This document shows positions 17,125 through 26,282 of a stretch of DNA of 64,000 nt, piece by piece; position 1 is the first letter of the stretch; every line of letters begins with the position of its first letter. The position numbers and the translations under genes are program-made. Below the pieces are notes generated by a model. That model was given only the letters and a program-made list of their open reading frames with translations. It did not search any database and was not told the origin of the DNA. Source of the stretch: Pantoea sp. 18069 (GTDB lineage Bacteria; Pseudomonadota; Gammaproteobacteria; Burkholderiales; Burkholderiaceae_C); assembly GCF_902706035.1 (NCBI RefSeq), contig NZ_CACSJA010000010.1:1-64000 (forward strand), given 5' to 3'.

Positions 17125-18306
17125 TCACTTCAGCGGGCACTGTGCGTGGTAGGCATCCTGGTGGGACTTGAGCGGCGTGGCCACCGTTTTCAGGGTGTGG
17201 CGCTCCTTGGCGTCCTTCACCACGGTGAACGCGAAATAGTCGTGGATCGGGAAATTGTTGTTGCCGAACTTCAGCACGCCGCGCACCGAATTCGGGTTGC
17301 CGGCCTTCAGCGCGGCCATGAAGGCCGGCTTGTCGCTGATGTTGCCCTTGACGCGGGTGATGGCGGTGTCCAGCAGCAGCGCCGCATCGTAGCCCTGCGC
17401 GGCGAACAGCGAGGGGATGCGGTTGTACTTTTTCTCGAAGGCCTCCACGAAGCCCTTGTTGGCGGCATTGTCGAGATCAGGCGCCCACCAGTGCGTGCTG
17501 AAGAGTCCCAGGCCCGAGTCCTTCAGCGCCGGCAACGTGGTGGCATCGAGCATCGACGAGGTCTGCAGCGGAATGGTCTTGTTCAGTCCGGCTTGCTGGT
17601 ACTGGCGGATGAAGTTCACTGCCAGCGCACCAGGAAAGAAGGCGTAAACGGCATCGGGCTTGGCGGCGGCGATTTGCGCGATCTCGGCGGAGAAGTCGGG
17701 CTGTGCCATGCCCGGTGCGAGTTCTTCCAGCACCTCGCCCTTGTACGTGCGCTTGAAGCCCTGCAGTGCGTCCTTGCCGGCTTGGTAGTTGGGGGCGATC
17801 AACACCATGCGCTTGTAACCTTTGTCGGTGGAGAACTTTCCAGCCGCCTCCGCGTGACCGTCGTTCTGCCAGGAAACGATGAACTGGTAGGGCGAGCACT
17901 GGGCACCGGCCTGGGCAGACGGGCCGGCGTTGGAGCCGATCAGGAACACCTGCTTTTCGGTGATCGGGCGGTGCACCGCCAGCATCACGTTGGAGCCCAT
18001 CACGCCGGTGATGATCGGCACCTTCTCTTTCTCGACGAGCTTTTGCACGATCTGCAAACCTACATCGGGTTTGAACTGGTCGTCCTCCTTGAGCACCTGC
18101 ACCGGCACGCCTCCGAGCTTGCCGTCGCGTTGCTCCAGTGCGAGCATGAAGCCATCGTAGTTGTCTTGACCTAGGGCACCGATGGGGCCGGAGAAGGTAC
18201 CGAGGTAACCGATTTTGATAGGCGTCTGGGCCTGCGCCTGAGCGCAGAACGAAGCGCCCAAGGCCAGGATGGCGGTGGCGTTCTTGAGGGTTCTGAGGTT
18301 GAACAT
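17125..18306 (-). CDS. Liv-type ABC transporter periplasmic binding protein
   Basis: The product is 393 residues from ATG 18306, selected by GGAGAC at 18311-18316. A longer open frame to 18348 lacks a binding site. The signal peptide ends AQAQAQ. The mature protein begins TPIKIGYLGTFSGPIGALGQD, the type I periplasmic-binding-protein fold of amino-acid and amide receptors. It is the first gene of the livKHMGF-hydrolase operon and sets transporter specificity. In Comamonadaceae such receptors often bind aromatic acids or amides. The ligand here is not evident. Confidence 0.92.
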   Translation of the reverse strand: MFNLRTLKNATAILALGASFCAQAQAQTPIKIGYLGTFSGPIGALGQDNYDGFMLALEQRDGKLGGVPVQVLKEDDQFKPDVGLQIVQKLVEKEKVPIITGVMGSNVMLAVHRPITEKQVFLIGSNAGPSAQAGAQCSPYQFIVSWQNDGHAEAAGKFSTDKGYKRMVLIAPNYQAGKDALQGFKRTYKGEVLEELAPGMAQPDFSAEIAQIAAAKPDAVYAFFPGALAVNFIRQYQQAGLNKTIPLQTSSMLDATTLPALKDSGLGLFSTHWWAPDLDNAANKGFVEAFEKKYNRIPSLFAAQGYDAALLLDTAITRVKGNISDKPAFMAALKAGNPNSVRGVLKFGNNNFPIHDYFAFTVVKDAKERHTLKTVATPLKSHQDAYHAQCPLK

Positions 18307-18832
18307 GCTTGTCTCCGATGTAGTGAACGTGCGGCCTTTTGTGGTCAAGGCTCTTGCACGGGGTGGTGAAATCAGCCGGGCATCGCATACCGCATGGCAG
18401 GCCGCAACGGGCCTGCGCCGGCAATGTGCACGCCCTGGTCAGGCAGATTGGGAAGCGTCACATGCGCACTCGATGCATGGGAAGCAGCAGGCATGCTAGA
18501 AGCGTCCCAGGGCACCAAGAAGATGCCAAAAAAGATCGAGTGATTCACCGGGGGTATCGCGGCCGATGGCCACCAGCCCTGCGCAACGCGGCGATCGCCG
18601 GCCTGGGCATTGCGCTCGTGCCCGGCTTCAGCGCCCGGGCGGTGCTCACTGCGGGCCGGTTGGCGCAGGTGCTTGCGCAGCGGCGGCCCATGGGCGCATT
18701 CGGCCCAATGCATCTACGCGATGCGCCCCTGTGCGGCCCATGTGCCGCGCGCAGGTCGTCGCAAAAGTGCATTCAGGGCTGCAAACCCCGCTTCGCGCAG
18801 TACGTCTGCGCGTACTGTCGGCTTGCCTCGAT
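18307..18832. other. intergenic region around the LysR remnant
   Basis: The first 250 bases should contain the livK promoter. No clear operator was found. The rest is the decayed LysR fragment and about 45 bases before the stop of the phosphatase gene. Confidence 0.4.
18562..18785 (+). pseudogene. LysR-family regulator remnant (C-terminal effector domain only)
   Basis: One frame encodes ALRNAAIAGLGIALVPGFSA and then GRLAQVLAQRRPMGAFGP, a characteristic late LysR effector-domain sequence. The expected continuation IYAMRPCAAHVPRA appears in the next frame, and the expected IAADGHQ just upstream is in a third frame. So at least two frameshifts are present. The DNA-binding half is missing, because only about 260 bases separate the fragment from livK. 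It is oriented away from livK, where a divergent regulator would be expected, so it may be the lost regulator of the liv operon. Confidence 0.75.
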
Positions 18833-19588
18833 TTACAGCGCTTCGATTTTGACGATAGCCAGGCTCAGATTGTCGCCCGCGCCCCCGGCGCGTGCGCGCG
18901 CCTGCCGGATCAGCGATTCGGCCGCATCGCGCGGCGATAGTGCCTGCAGCAGCGCGGCCAGTTCCTCGGCGTTGAAATAGTGCCAGAGGCCGTCGCTGCA
19001 GGCCAGCAGCGTGCTGCCTGGCTGCAGTTGGGCGATATGGTGCGGTGTCGCGGGCGGCGCCGAGGTCGCGCCCAGGCAGCCGACCAGGATATTCGACTGC
19101 GGGTGGCTGCGCGCCTGCAGCTCGGTCAGGTCGCCGCGGTCGACGAGCGTCTGCACATAGGAGTGATCGCGTGTGCGGTGCAGCAGCCGGTCCTCGTGGA
19201 AATGGTAGATCCGGGAATCGCCCGAGTGCACCCAGTGGCAGGCGCCGCTGGGTTGAATGATGAACGCGGCCATCGTGCTGTGCGGCTCCTGCTCGGCCGA
19301 AAGCGCCGTGAGCCGGATCACGGTATGCGCTTCCTGCACCATGGTCTGCAGCAGCAGCATTGCGTCGTCGCTCGCCGGGTCGTAGCGCTCGAACAGCTGG
19401 CTGCAGGTGAGCATGACCTGGTCCGACGCCTTGCGCCCGCCGCTGCGTCCGCCCATGCCGTCCGCGACCACGCCCAGCACGCAGCCATGCAGGCGTGCGT
19501 GCGTGAGCAGCAGGACCTGGTCCTGCTGGTATTCACGGTCACCGCGGTGCAGTCCGGTCGAGGCAAGAAGACGAAAAGAGGCAGGCAT
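18833..19588 (-). CDS. PP2C-family protein serine/threonine phosphatase
   Basis: The product is 251 residues from ATG 19588; the open frame runs further upstream but those residues are not phosphatase-like. The metal-binding PP2C motifs are in order: HRGDREYQQDQ near the start, VADGMGGRSGG, SGDSRIYHF, CSDGLWHY and GDNLSLAIVKIE at the end. It is a soluble, Mn/Mg-dependent phosphatase that usually opposes a Ser/Thr kinase, but no partner kinase is nearby. Family members can work in type VI secretion or stress control, for which there is no evidence here. Confidence 0.92.
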   Translation of the reverse strand: MPASFRLLASTGLHRGDREYQQDQVLLLTHARLHGCVLGVVADGMGGRSGGRKASDQVMLTCSQLFERYDPASDDAMLLLQTMVQEAHTVIRLTALSAEQEPHSTMAAFIIQPSGACHWVHSGDSRIYHFHEDRLLHRTRDHSYVQTLVDRGDLTELQARSHPQSNILVGCLGATSAPPATPHHIAQLQPGSTLLACSDGLWHYFNAEELAALLQALSPRDAAESLIRQARARAGGAGDNLSLAIVKIEAL

Positions 19589-19742
19589 GGAGCGATGCGG
19601 CCCACGAAAATGAGGGGGAAGTGCGCGTGCCGACAGTGTAGCGGCAGGATTTCTCGCGCTCCTTCGGGCTTGCCCGGTGTGGCGCGATGCCATCAGCGGG
19701 CATGCACGCGGGCGGTGCATGCCCGGCAGCCCGGCGCCCGGC

Positions 19743-20051
19743 TCAGCCGCAGGCGTATTCGTTGAATGCCAGGCGGTTGAGCGCGGCGCAGACATCGGCC
19801 ATGCGGCCCGAGATCAGCAGCCGGCCGCCCTCGCTCTGGGCTTCATTGCGCAGTATGCGCACGCCGCCGCGCGCTGCAGGCGGGCACAGCGGCAGGCGGG
19901 CGACGGACGCGGGGCGCGCGGAATGCAGTGTGCTTGGGGCCGACGGCGAAGGCCGGCGGTTGACGGCGCCCGGCGCGGCCGTCAAATGTCCGAACAGCAT
20001 GTCGTTCTGGGCGTGGCGCGAGAAAGGCAGGGCCTGCAAAGCAAATTGCAT
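19743..20051 (-). CDS. small conserved-looking hypothetical protein
   Basis: This 102-residue protein has an apparently structured C-terminus, GGRLLISGRMADVCAALN followed by RLAFNEYACG, and a Pro/Ser/Ala-rich variable middle. ATG 20051 has ggagat just upstream. It follows lexA on the same strand. I recognise the C-terminal pattern as the kind found in short Comamonadaceae hypothetical proteins, but no function is known to me. It contains no membrane segment and no export signal. Confidence 0.6.
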   Translation of the reverse strand: MQFALQALPFSRHAQNDMLFGHLTAAPGAVNRRPSPSAPSTLHSARPASVARLPLCPPAARGGVRILRNEAQSEGGRLLISGRMADVCAALNRLAFNEYACG

Positions 20052-20186
20052 GTGATATCTCCAGCAAAGGTACTAGGACGGCCGTAGCCGCGGCGGCCGT
20101 AGCCGTGCTTCGACCGGGCCGCGCACGGCGTCAGTCGAAAGGTGCAATGCATGGGCCTGGGAGGGCCCAGCGGGGAAACAGGCCTG

Positions 20187-20861
20187 TTACATGAACATGC
20201 TGTTGCGGATCAGGCCCACCGCCAGGCCTTCGATCGCGAACGGTTCGTCAGGCTTGACATGGATGATGGGGAAATCGGGATTCTCGGGCAGCAGTTCAAT
20301 GCCGGTGCGCGTGCGGCGCAGGCGCTTGACGGTGACTTCATCGCCCAGGCGCGCGACTACAATCTGGCCGTCGCGCGCGTCCTTGCTGGCCTGCACGGCC
20401 AGCAGGTCGCCGTCCATGATGCCGGCGTCGCGCATCGACATGCCGCGCACCTTGAGCAGGTAGTCGGGCCTGGCCTGGAACAGGCTGGGTTCGACCGCAT
20501 AGGTCTGGTCGATGTGTTCTTGCGCCAGAATGGGCGAGCCCGCAGCCACGCGGCCGACCAGGGGCAGCACCAGCGAGGCCATGGCGGCCAGCGGCGATGC
20601 GAAGCTCGCGCCGCGCGCGGCGTTGATGTTGCGCACCGTGTCATGGCGCAGGCGGATGCCGCGCGACGTGCCGCTGACCAGTTCGATCACGCCTTTGCGC
20701 GCCAGGGCCTTCAAATGCTCTTCGGCGGCGTTGGCGGAGCGAAAGCCCAGCGTGCCGGCAATTTCGGCGCGGGTCGGGGGCGCACCGGTGCGCTCGATGG
20801 CAGACTGGATCAGGTCCAGGATTTGCTGCTGTCGCGGTGTGAGCTTGGGATGGTCGAGCAT
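20187..20861 (-). CDS. lexA: LexA SOS-response repressor
   Basis: The product has 224 residues. The N-terminal winged helix ([40 protein letters not shown]) is followed by an autoproteolytic S24-type domain. Cleavage is expected at the Ala-Gly of GRVAAGSP. The catalytic Ser lies in [11 protein letters not shown] and the Lys in TVKRLRR. RecA-stimulated self-cleavage releases SOS genes. Two LexA boxes lie 38 and 57 bases upstream, so it should repress itself, as is usual. Confidence 0.97.
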   Translation of the reverse strand: MLDHPKLTPRQQQILDLIQSAIERTGAPPTRAEIAGTLGFRSANAAEEHLKALARKGVIELVSGTSRGIRLRHDTVRNINAARGASFASPLAAMASLVLPLVGRVAAGSPILAQEHIDQTYAVEPSLFQARPDYLLKVRGMSMRDAGIMDGDLLAVQASKDARDGQIVVARLGDEVTVKRLRRTRTGIELLPENPDFPIIHVKPDEPFAIEGLAVGLIRNSMFM

Positions 20862-20898
20862 GGCGGTCCTTGTGCAGATGGGTGCTGGCTAAAGCAAT

Positions 20899-20914
20899 CT
20901 GTTTTTTTATACAG
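20899..20914. promoter_or_regulatory. LexA (SOS) box 1
   Basis: The sequence ctgttttttt-atacag is a perfect CTGT-N8-ACAG site between lexA and the divergent asparaginase gene. It is the expected autoregulatory operator of lexA. Confidence 0.85.
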
Positions 20915-20917
20915 TGA

Positions 20918-20933
20918 CTGTATTTTTCACCAG
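20918..20933. promoter_or_regulatory. LexA (SOS) box 2, one mismatch
   Basis: The sequence ctgtatttttcaccag fits CTGT-N8-ACAG except for one base (CCAG). It starts 3 bases after box 1 and ends just before the aaggag ribosome binding site (20939-20944) of the asparaginase gene. It could therefore affect both genes. Confidence 0.65.
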
Positions 20934-20950
20934 TTTTCAAGGAGCCGCAA

Positions 20951-21931
20951 GTGGGCAATTCAAATAATGTGGTGATATTGGCCACAGGCGGCACGATTGC
21001 GGGCACGGCGGCCCGTTCTTCGCAGTCCGTGGGCTATAGCGCCGCGCAACTGGGCGTGGACCAGTTGCTGGCGGCCGTGCCGGATCTGGCGGAGGTCGCC
21101 GGCGGCGGCCTCATCGCGGAGCAGGTGGCCCAGCTCGACAGCAAGGACATGGATGACGCTGCCTGGCGGCAGCTGGCCTTGCGCTGCCGGCATTGGCTGG
21201 CGCGCGCCGATGTGGCGGCGGTGGTCATCACCCACGGCACGGACACGCTGGAGGAAACCGCCTGGTTTTTGCAGCAGGTGCTGCCGGCGGGCGGCAAGCC
21301 CGTGGTGCTGACCTGTGCGATGCGGCCCGCGACGGCCTTGCTTGCCGACGGCCCGCAGAACCTGCGCGATGCCGTGGCCTGCGCCGTCGATGCGCAGGCC
21401 CAGGGCGTGCTGGTGGTCGTCGCAGGCCAGGTGCACGGCGCACGCGCGGTGCGCAAGCAGCACCCCTACCGGCTCGATGCGTTTTCCTCGGCCGAGCAGG
21501 GCGCCATGGGCTGGATCGAAGAAGGGCAGGTGCGCTGGCAGCAGCCGCCGCAGTGTCGGCTCCCCGAAGCCTCGGCTTGGCAAGCCGATGTTGAGGCCTT
21601 GCCGTGCGATGACTGGCCCTGGGTCGAGGTCGTGAGCAGCCATGCGGGCTGCGATGGCCGTGCGGTCGATGCCCTGCTTGCCCAGGGCGTGCAAGGCCTG
21701 GTCGTTGCGGCCACGGGCAATGGCACGCTGCACCGCGCGCTAGGGCCGGCCTTGCACAGGGCGTTGCAGGCGGGCGTGCCGGTGTGGCTGAGCACGCGCT
21801 GCAGCGAAGGGCAGCTGGTGGCGGCGCAGGGCCATGCCACGCAGGCCGAACGGCAGCCCAGGCCCGTGGACCTGCCGCCGTTCAAGGCGCGCATCAGCCT
21901 GCAGCTCGCACTGCTGGCGCATCGCGCCTAG
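20951..21931 (+). CDS. L-asparaginase (type I/II fold)
   Basis: This 326-residue protein hydrolyses asparagine to aspartate and ammonia. The first nucleophile Thr is in ILATGGTIAGT, and the second Thr-Asp in ITHGTDTLEETAWFL. Later TCAMRPATALLADGPQNLRDA and AATGNGTLH match the family. There is no signal peptide, so a cytoplasmic enzyme is likely. The start is GTG 20951 with aaggag 7 bases before. It is divergent from lexA and has SOS boxes in its leader, an unusual setting for this enzyme. Confidence 0.93.
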   Translation: MGNSNNVVILATGGTIAGTAARSSQSVGYSAAQLGVDQLLAAVPDLAEVAGGGLIAEQVAQLDSKDMDDAAWRQLALRCRHWLARADVAAVVITHGTDTLEETAWFLQQVLPAGGKPVVLTCAMRPATALLADGPQNLRDAVACAVDAQAQGVLVVVAGQVHGARAVRKQHPYRLDAFSSAEQGAMGWIEEGQVRWQQPPQCRLPEASAWQADVEALPCDDWPWVEVVSSHAGCDGRAVDALLAQGVQGLVVAATGNGTLHRALGPALHRALQAGVPVWLSTRCSEGQLVAAQGHATQAERQPRPVDLPPFKARISLQLALLAHRA

Positions 21932-21952
21932 ATCATCTTGCGCGCAGCCCGC

Positions 21953-21987
21953 AAAAAAGGCCGCAGCCCGGGGGCGCGGCCTTTTTT
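21953..21987. terminator. bidirectional terminator between asparaginase and adk
   Basis: The arms aaaaaaggccgc (21953-21964) and gcggcctttttt (21976-21987) form a 12-bp stem. The A-run on the left and T-run on the right allow termination of both convergent genes. Confidence 0.88.
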
Positions 21988-22019
21988 CCGGCGCTGTAGG
22001 GCAGCGCCGCAGCCGGCAA

Positions 22020-23015
<996 letters not shown>

Positions 23016-23837
23016 TCAGTCCAGCAGCGCGCGCACGCGCTCGAGGTCGGCTGGCGTATCGACGCCTGCGCCGGGCGCGTCCTGCGTCACATGCACTGCA
23101 ATCCGGTGTCCGTGCCACAGCGCGCGCAGCTGTTCGAGCGCTTCGAGCGCTTCGGTCGGTGCGGGGGCGAGCTGGGGAAAGTGGCGCAGAAATCCCGCGC
23201 GGTAGCTGTAGATGCCCACATGGCGCAGCGGCGCAAAGCCCGCATGGCCGCCAAGGGCCGCGGCGTTGTTCCACCAGGCGTGGTCGGCGTGGTCGCGTGC
23301 GAACGGAATCGGCGCGCGGCTGAAATACTGGGCCAGGCCCTGCGCGTCGCAGACGAGCTTGACCACGTTCGGGTTGCGCCAGTCTTCCAGCGTCTCGATT
23401 GCGTGGGCAGCGGTTCCCATGCTGGCTTCGGGCCTGTCGGTCAACAGTTGCGCGACAGCGTCGATCAGCTGCGGGTTGATCAGCGGCTCGTCGCCCTGGA
23501 CGTTGACCACGCAATCGCTGCCGTCGAGGTCCAGCTGCTCGCAGGCTTCGGCCAGGCGGTCGCTGCCGCTCGCGTGGTCGGCGCGCGTGAGAATGGCCTG
23601 CACGCCATGGGCTTCGCAGGCCTCGACGATGCGCTCGTCATCCGCGGCGACGACCACTTTCGTGGCCTGGCTCAGCAGCGCGCGCTGGGCGACCCGCACC
23701 ACCATGGGCAGGCCGGCGATGTCCGCCAGCGGCTTGTCGGGCAGGCGGCTCGAGGCCATGCGCGCGGGAATCAGCACCGTGAAGCCGCTGCTGGTGAACA
23801 GCGCGGGCGCGGCGTGGGCGTGCGTGTCGGCGCTCAC
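23016..23837 (-). CDS. kdsB: 3-deoxy-manno-octulosonate cytidylyltransferase
   Basis: The 273-residue enzyme activates Kdo with CTP for lipopolysaccharide core synthesis. Its nucleotidyltransferase fold begins [20 protein letters not shown], followed by [24 protein letters not shown] and [10 protein letters not shown], all typical of KdsB. A short non-conserved Ala/His-rich extension precedes the domain. The start overlaps the Trm112-like gene stop (23834-23837), indicating translational coupling in the exbB-exbD-lpxK-trm112-kdsB block. Confidence 0.97.
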   Translation of the reverse strand: MSADTHAHAAPALFTSSGFTVLIPARMASSRLPDKPLADIAGLPMVVRVAQRALLSQATKVVVAADDERIVEACEAHGVQAILTRADHASGSDRLAEACEQLDLDGSDCVVNVQGDEPLINPQLIDAVAQLLTDRPEASMGTAAHAIETLEDWRNPNVVKLVCDAQGLAQYFSRAPIPFARDHADHAWWNNAAALGGHAGFAPLRHVGIYSYRAGFLRHFPQLAPAPTEALEALEQLRALWHGHRIAVHVTQDAPGAGVDTPADLERVRALLD

Positions 23838-24016
23838 GCTTCGAGCTCCTCGTCGCTCAGGGTGCGGGCTTCGTTCTCCAGCAGGATGGGCATGCCGTCG
23901 CGCACCGGATAGGCCAGGCGCGCGCTGCGCGAGACCAGTTCCTGGCGCTCGCGGTCATAGGTCAGAGGGCCCTTGGTCACAGGGCAGACGAGCAGTTCGA
24001 GGAATTTGGCGTCCAT
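23834..24016 (-). CDS. Trm112-family protein (YcaR-like)
   Basis: The 60-residue protein begins [18 protein letters not shown] and later has [19 protein letters not shown], the pattern of the UPF0434/Trm112 family. Only part of the zinc-binding Cys set of eukaryotic Trm112 is present (Cys11). It sits between lpxK and kdsB, as in many proteobacteria. The bacterial function is not settled. Confidence 0.93.
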   Translation of the reverse strand: MDAKFLELLVCPVTKGPLTYDRERQELVSRSARLAYPVRDGMPILLENEARTLSDEELEA

Positions 24017-24034
24017 GGCGGTAGGAAAAGAAGA

Positions 24035-25024
24035 TCAGTGATTCGATGATAGTGAGAGAGCCTGCTCCAGGGCAGGGAAGAATCCCTCGGCAATGGAAAT
24101 TTCCAGTGGCACGGCCCAGGCTTCGGGGTGTCTGGTCCACAGCTTGACCGCATCCTTCTCGGTGCAGATCAACGCCTTCGCGGCGCCGTTCATGCCGTTC
24201 CAGCTCTCAAAATTATAGTGATCGGGCAAGGCCTCGGTCGTGGCCAGCGTCAGGCCCTGGGCCTGGAGCATGGCGAAGAAGTCCGCGGGCCGCGCCACGG
24301 CCGCGAGCGCGTGCAGCGGCTGGCCGCGCAGCGCCGTCAGGGCGATGCGCTCCCCGCGCGCGTTGTGCGCATGGCCCGCGAGCCGGCGCCGCAGCGCAAA
24401 CGCGGGCGCCGGCCCGGCAGGGCGTGCACCCGCGTGCAGCACCAGATCGACCTTGCGCGGCCAGGGTTCGCGCAGCGGCCCCGCAGGCAAGAGGAAGCCG
24501 TTGCCCGTGCCTTCGTCGTTGAACACGCACAGCTCGACATCGCGCGCCAGCGCCAGGTGCTGCAGCCCGTCATCGCAGACGATGACCTGCGTTGCCGGGT
24601 AGCGCGCGCGCAAGGCCCGCACCGCATCGATGCGCGCGCGTGCGACGAACACCGGCGCGCCGCTGGCGCGTGCGAGCAGCGCGGGCTCGTCGCCTACGCT
24701 GTCGGCCGGGCTGTCAGGCAGGGCTTCGCGGCAGTCCTGGGTGCTGCGGCCGTAGCCGCGCGAGACAATGCCCACGGCCAGGCCGCGCTGGCGCAGATGG
24801 CGCACCACGGCCAGCGTGACCGGCGTCTTGCCCGCGCCGCCGGCGATCACATTGCCGACCACGATCACCGGAATGCCGGCGCGCTGCTGGCGCAGAAGCC
24901 CCGTCGCATACAGCGCCCGGCGCAGGCGCACCAGCGCGCCGTAGAGCAGCGACAGCGGCCACAGCGCCCAGGCCAGGGGCCCGCGTCGGCGCCAGGCAGT
25001 CTGAAGTGTGGAGGAGGAGGCCAT
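24035..25024 (-). CDS. lpxK: tetraacyldisaccharide 4'-kinase
   Basis: The 329-residue inner-membrane-associated kinase phosphorylates the lipid A precursor at the 4' position. A hydrophobic N-terminal segment ([16 protein letters not shown]) is followed by the modified P-loop [14 protein letters not shown] and then [24 protein letters not shown] provides the conserved acidic DDGLQH motif. The length is normal. Upstream are exbB and exbD; downstream are trm112 and kdsB. This is the conserved betaproteobacterial order. Confidence 0.96.
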   Translation of the reverse strand: MASSSTLQTAWRRRGPLAWALWPLSLLYGALVRLRRALYATGLLRQQRAGIPVIVVGNVIAGGAGKTPVTLAVVRHLRQRGLAVGIVSRGYGRSTQDCREALPDSPADSVGDEPALLARASGAPVFVARARIDAVRALRARYPATQVIVCDDGLQHLALARDVELCVFNDEGTGNGFLLPAGPLREPWPRKVDLVLHAGARPAGPAPAFALRRRLAGHAHNARGERIALTALRGQPLHALAAVARPADFFAMLQAQGLTLATTEALPDHYNFESWNGMNGAAKALICTEKDAVKLWTRHPEAWAVPLEISIAEGFFPALEQALSLSSNH

Positions 25025-25058
25025 CAGGGGGAAAGCGGCCAGCCGGCAGAAAGCGCGT

Positions 25059-25484
25059 TCAGCGCCGCTCGGTCTTGGACGACTGGGTCGCGAAAGTGAT
25101 TTGCGACAGGCCCGCGCGCCGCGCGGCTTCCATCACCGAAATCACCGCCTGGTGCGGCGCGGTGGCGTCGGCGCTGATGATCAGCACGCTGTCCGGGCCG
25201 TTTTGCGCCAGGCCGTTCAGGCCCTGGGTCAGGGCGGCGACGCTGGTGTCGGCCAGCGCCGTCCTGTTGATCGCATAGCGGCCGTCCGCGGCCACGGAAA
25301 CAATGATTTCCTGGGGGCGGTTGCGCTGCTGCTCGACGTTGGCGACCGGCAGCGTCAGCTGCAGTTCGGTGAACTTGCTGTAGGTGGTCGACAGCATCAG
25401 AAAGATCAGGACCACCAGCAGCACGTCAATGAACGGGATCAGGTTGATCTCGGGCTCGTCGCGGTGGCGGGGACGGAAATTCAT
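25059..25484 (-). CDS. exbD: ExbD/TolR-family biopolymer transport protein
   Basis: The 141-residue protein has one membrane helix (residues about 16-34) containing the proton-relay Asp in [17 protein letters not shown], followed by a periplasmic domain. With the ExbB-like protein 28 bases upstream it should form a proton-driven complex. It is near lpxK, not tonB or tolA, so its partner could be either TonB or an envelope-stability system. The conserved exbD-lpxK linkage in betaproteobacteria is known from genome context. Confidence 0.9.
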   Translation of the reverse strand: MNFRPRHRDEPEINLIPFIDVLLVVLIFLMLSTTYSKFTELQLTLPVANVEQQRNRPQEIIVSVAADGRYAINRTALADTSVAALTQGLNGLAQNGPDSVLIISADATAPHQAVISVMEAARRAGLSQITFATQSSKTERR

Positions 25485-25512
25485 CGGGCAGGCCTTGGGT
25501 TCTGGACGTGGC

Positions 25513-26142
25513 TTACTTGCGCAGCCGGGACAGGTGGCGCACGAAATGTTCGGCCGACAGCTCCAGCGTCAGCAGGTATTCGTCGACGCGGGCGCGGAAA
25601 TAGCGCCAGAAGATCAGCGCCGGAATCGCCACGATCAGGCCGAAGGCGGTGTTGTACAGGGCGATCGAGATGCCGTGCGCGAGCTGGGCCGGGTCGCCGC
25701 CGCCTGTTGTGGGGCCGCTGGCTTGCGAGCCGAAGATCTCTATCATGCCTATCACCGTGCCCAGCAGGCCCAGCAGCGGCGCGGCCGAAGCAATGGTGGC
25801 CAGCGCGCTCAGGTATTTCTCCAGCTTGTGCGCCGCAGCGCGGCCCGCGCCTTCGACGGCCGCGCGCAGCTCTTCCTCGGAGGCGCCGGGGTGCACATGC
25901 AGCGTGCGCAGGCCGCTGGCCAGCACTTCACCGAGAGCCGAGTTCTGGGCGAGTTGCTGCACCACATCGGGCGCGGGAACGCCTCTGGACGAAACCGCAA
26001 GGGCCTCATTGAGCAATTGCGGCGGCGCGACGCGGGCGGTCTTGAGCGCCATGAAACGTTCGAAAACCAGCGCCAGCGCCAGGATGGAGCAGGCAATCAG
26101 TGGCCAGATGGGCCAGCCTGCGGCTTGTATGATCGACAGCAA
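25513..26142 (-). CDS. exbB: MotA/TolQ/ExbB-family proton channel protein
   Basis: The 209-residue protein has three hydrophobic segments: near residues 9-27 (IWPLIACSILALALVFERF), about 115-140 (LSALATIASAAPLLGLLGTV) and about 158-182 (NTAFGLIVAIPALIFWRYF). The arrangement and the GLLGTVIGMIEIF motif are those of ExbB/TolQ. It forms the proton-conducting ring with ExbD. It is the first gene of the exbB-exbD-lpxK-trm112-kdsB run and is divergent from xseA. Confidence 0.92.
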   Translation of the reverse strand: MLSIIQAAGWPIWPLIACSILALALVFERFMALKTARVAPPQLLNEALAVSSRGVPAPDVVQQLAQNSALGEVLASGLRTLHVHPGASEEELRAAVEGAGRAAAHKLEKYLSALATIASAAPLLGLLGTVIGMIEIFGSQASGPTTGGGDPAQLAHGISIALYNTAFGLIVAIPALIFWRYFRARVDEYLLTLELSAEHFVRHLSRLRK

Positions 26143-26282
26143 TTACTCTCTCCACGCGAAGGGGTGCAACTCGGGATTATGGCCCAGGCGGCTGGCCCCC
26201 CGGTGGCAAAGTTCGAACGAATGCCGCGCTGCACCGCACAGCGGGCCCGCGCTGCGGGCATTTTTAGAAAGCGTTTTGCCAT

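Noticed and set aside
25059..26142. tonB-linked siderophore transport role for ExbB-ExbD
   Set aside because: No tonB or siderophore gene is adjacent. The pair belongs to the conserved lpxK-kdsB block, so a specific siderophore role is not supported.
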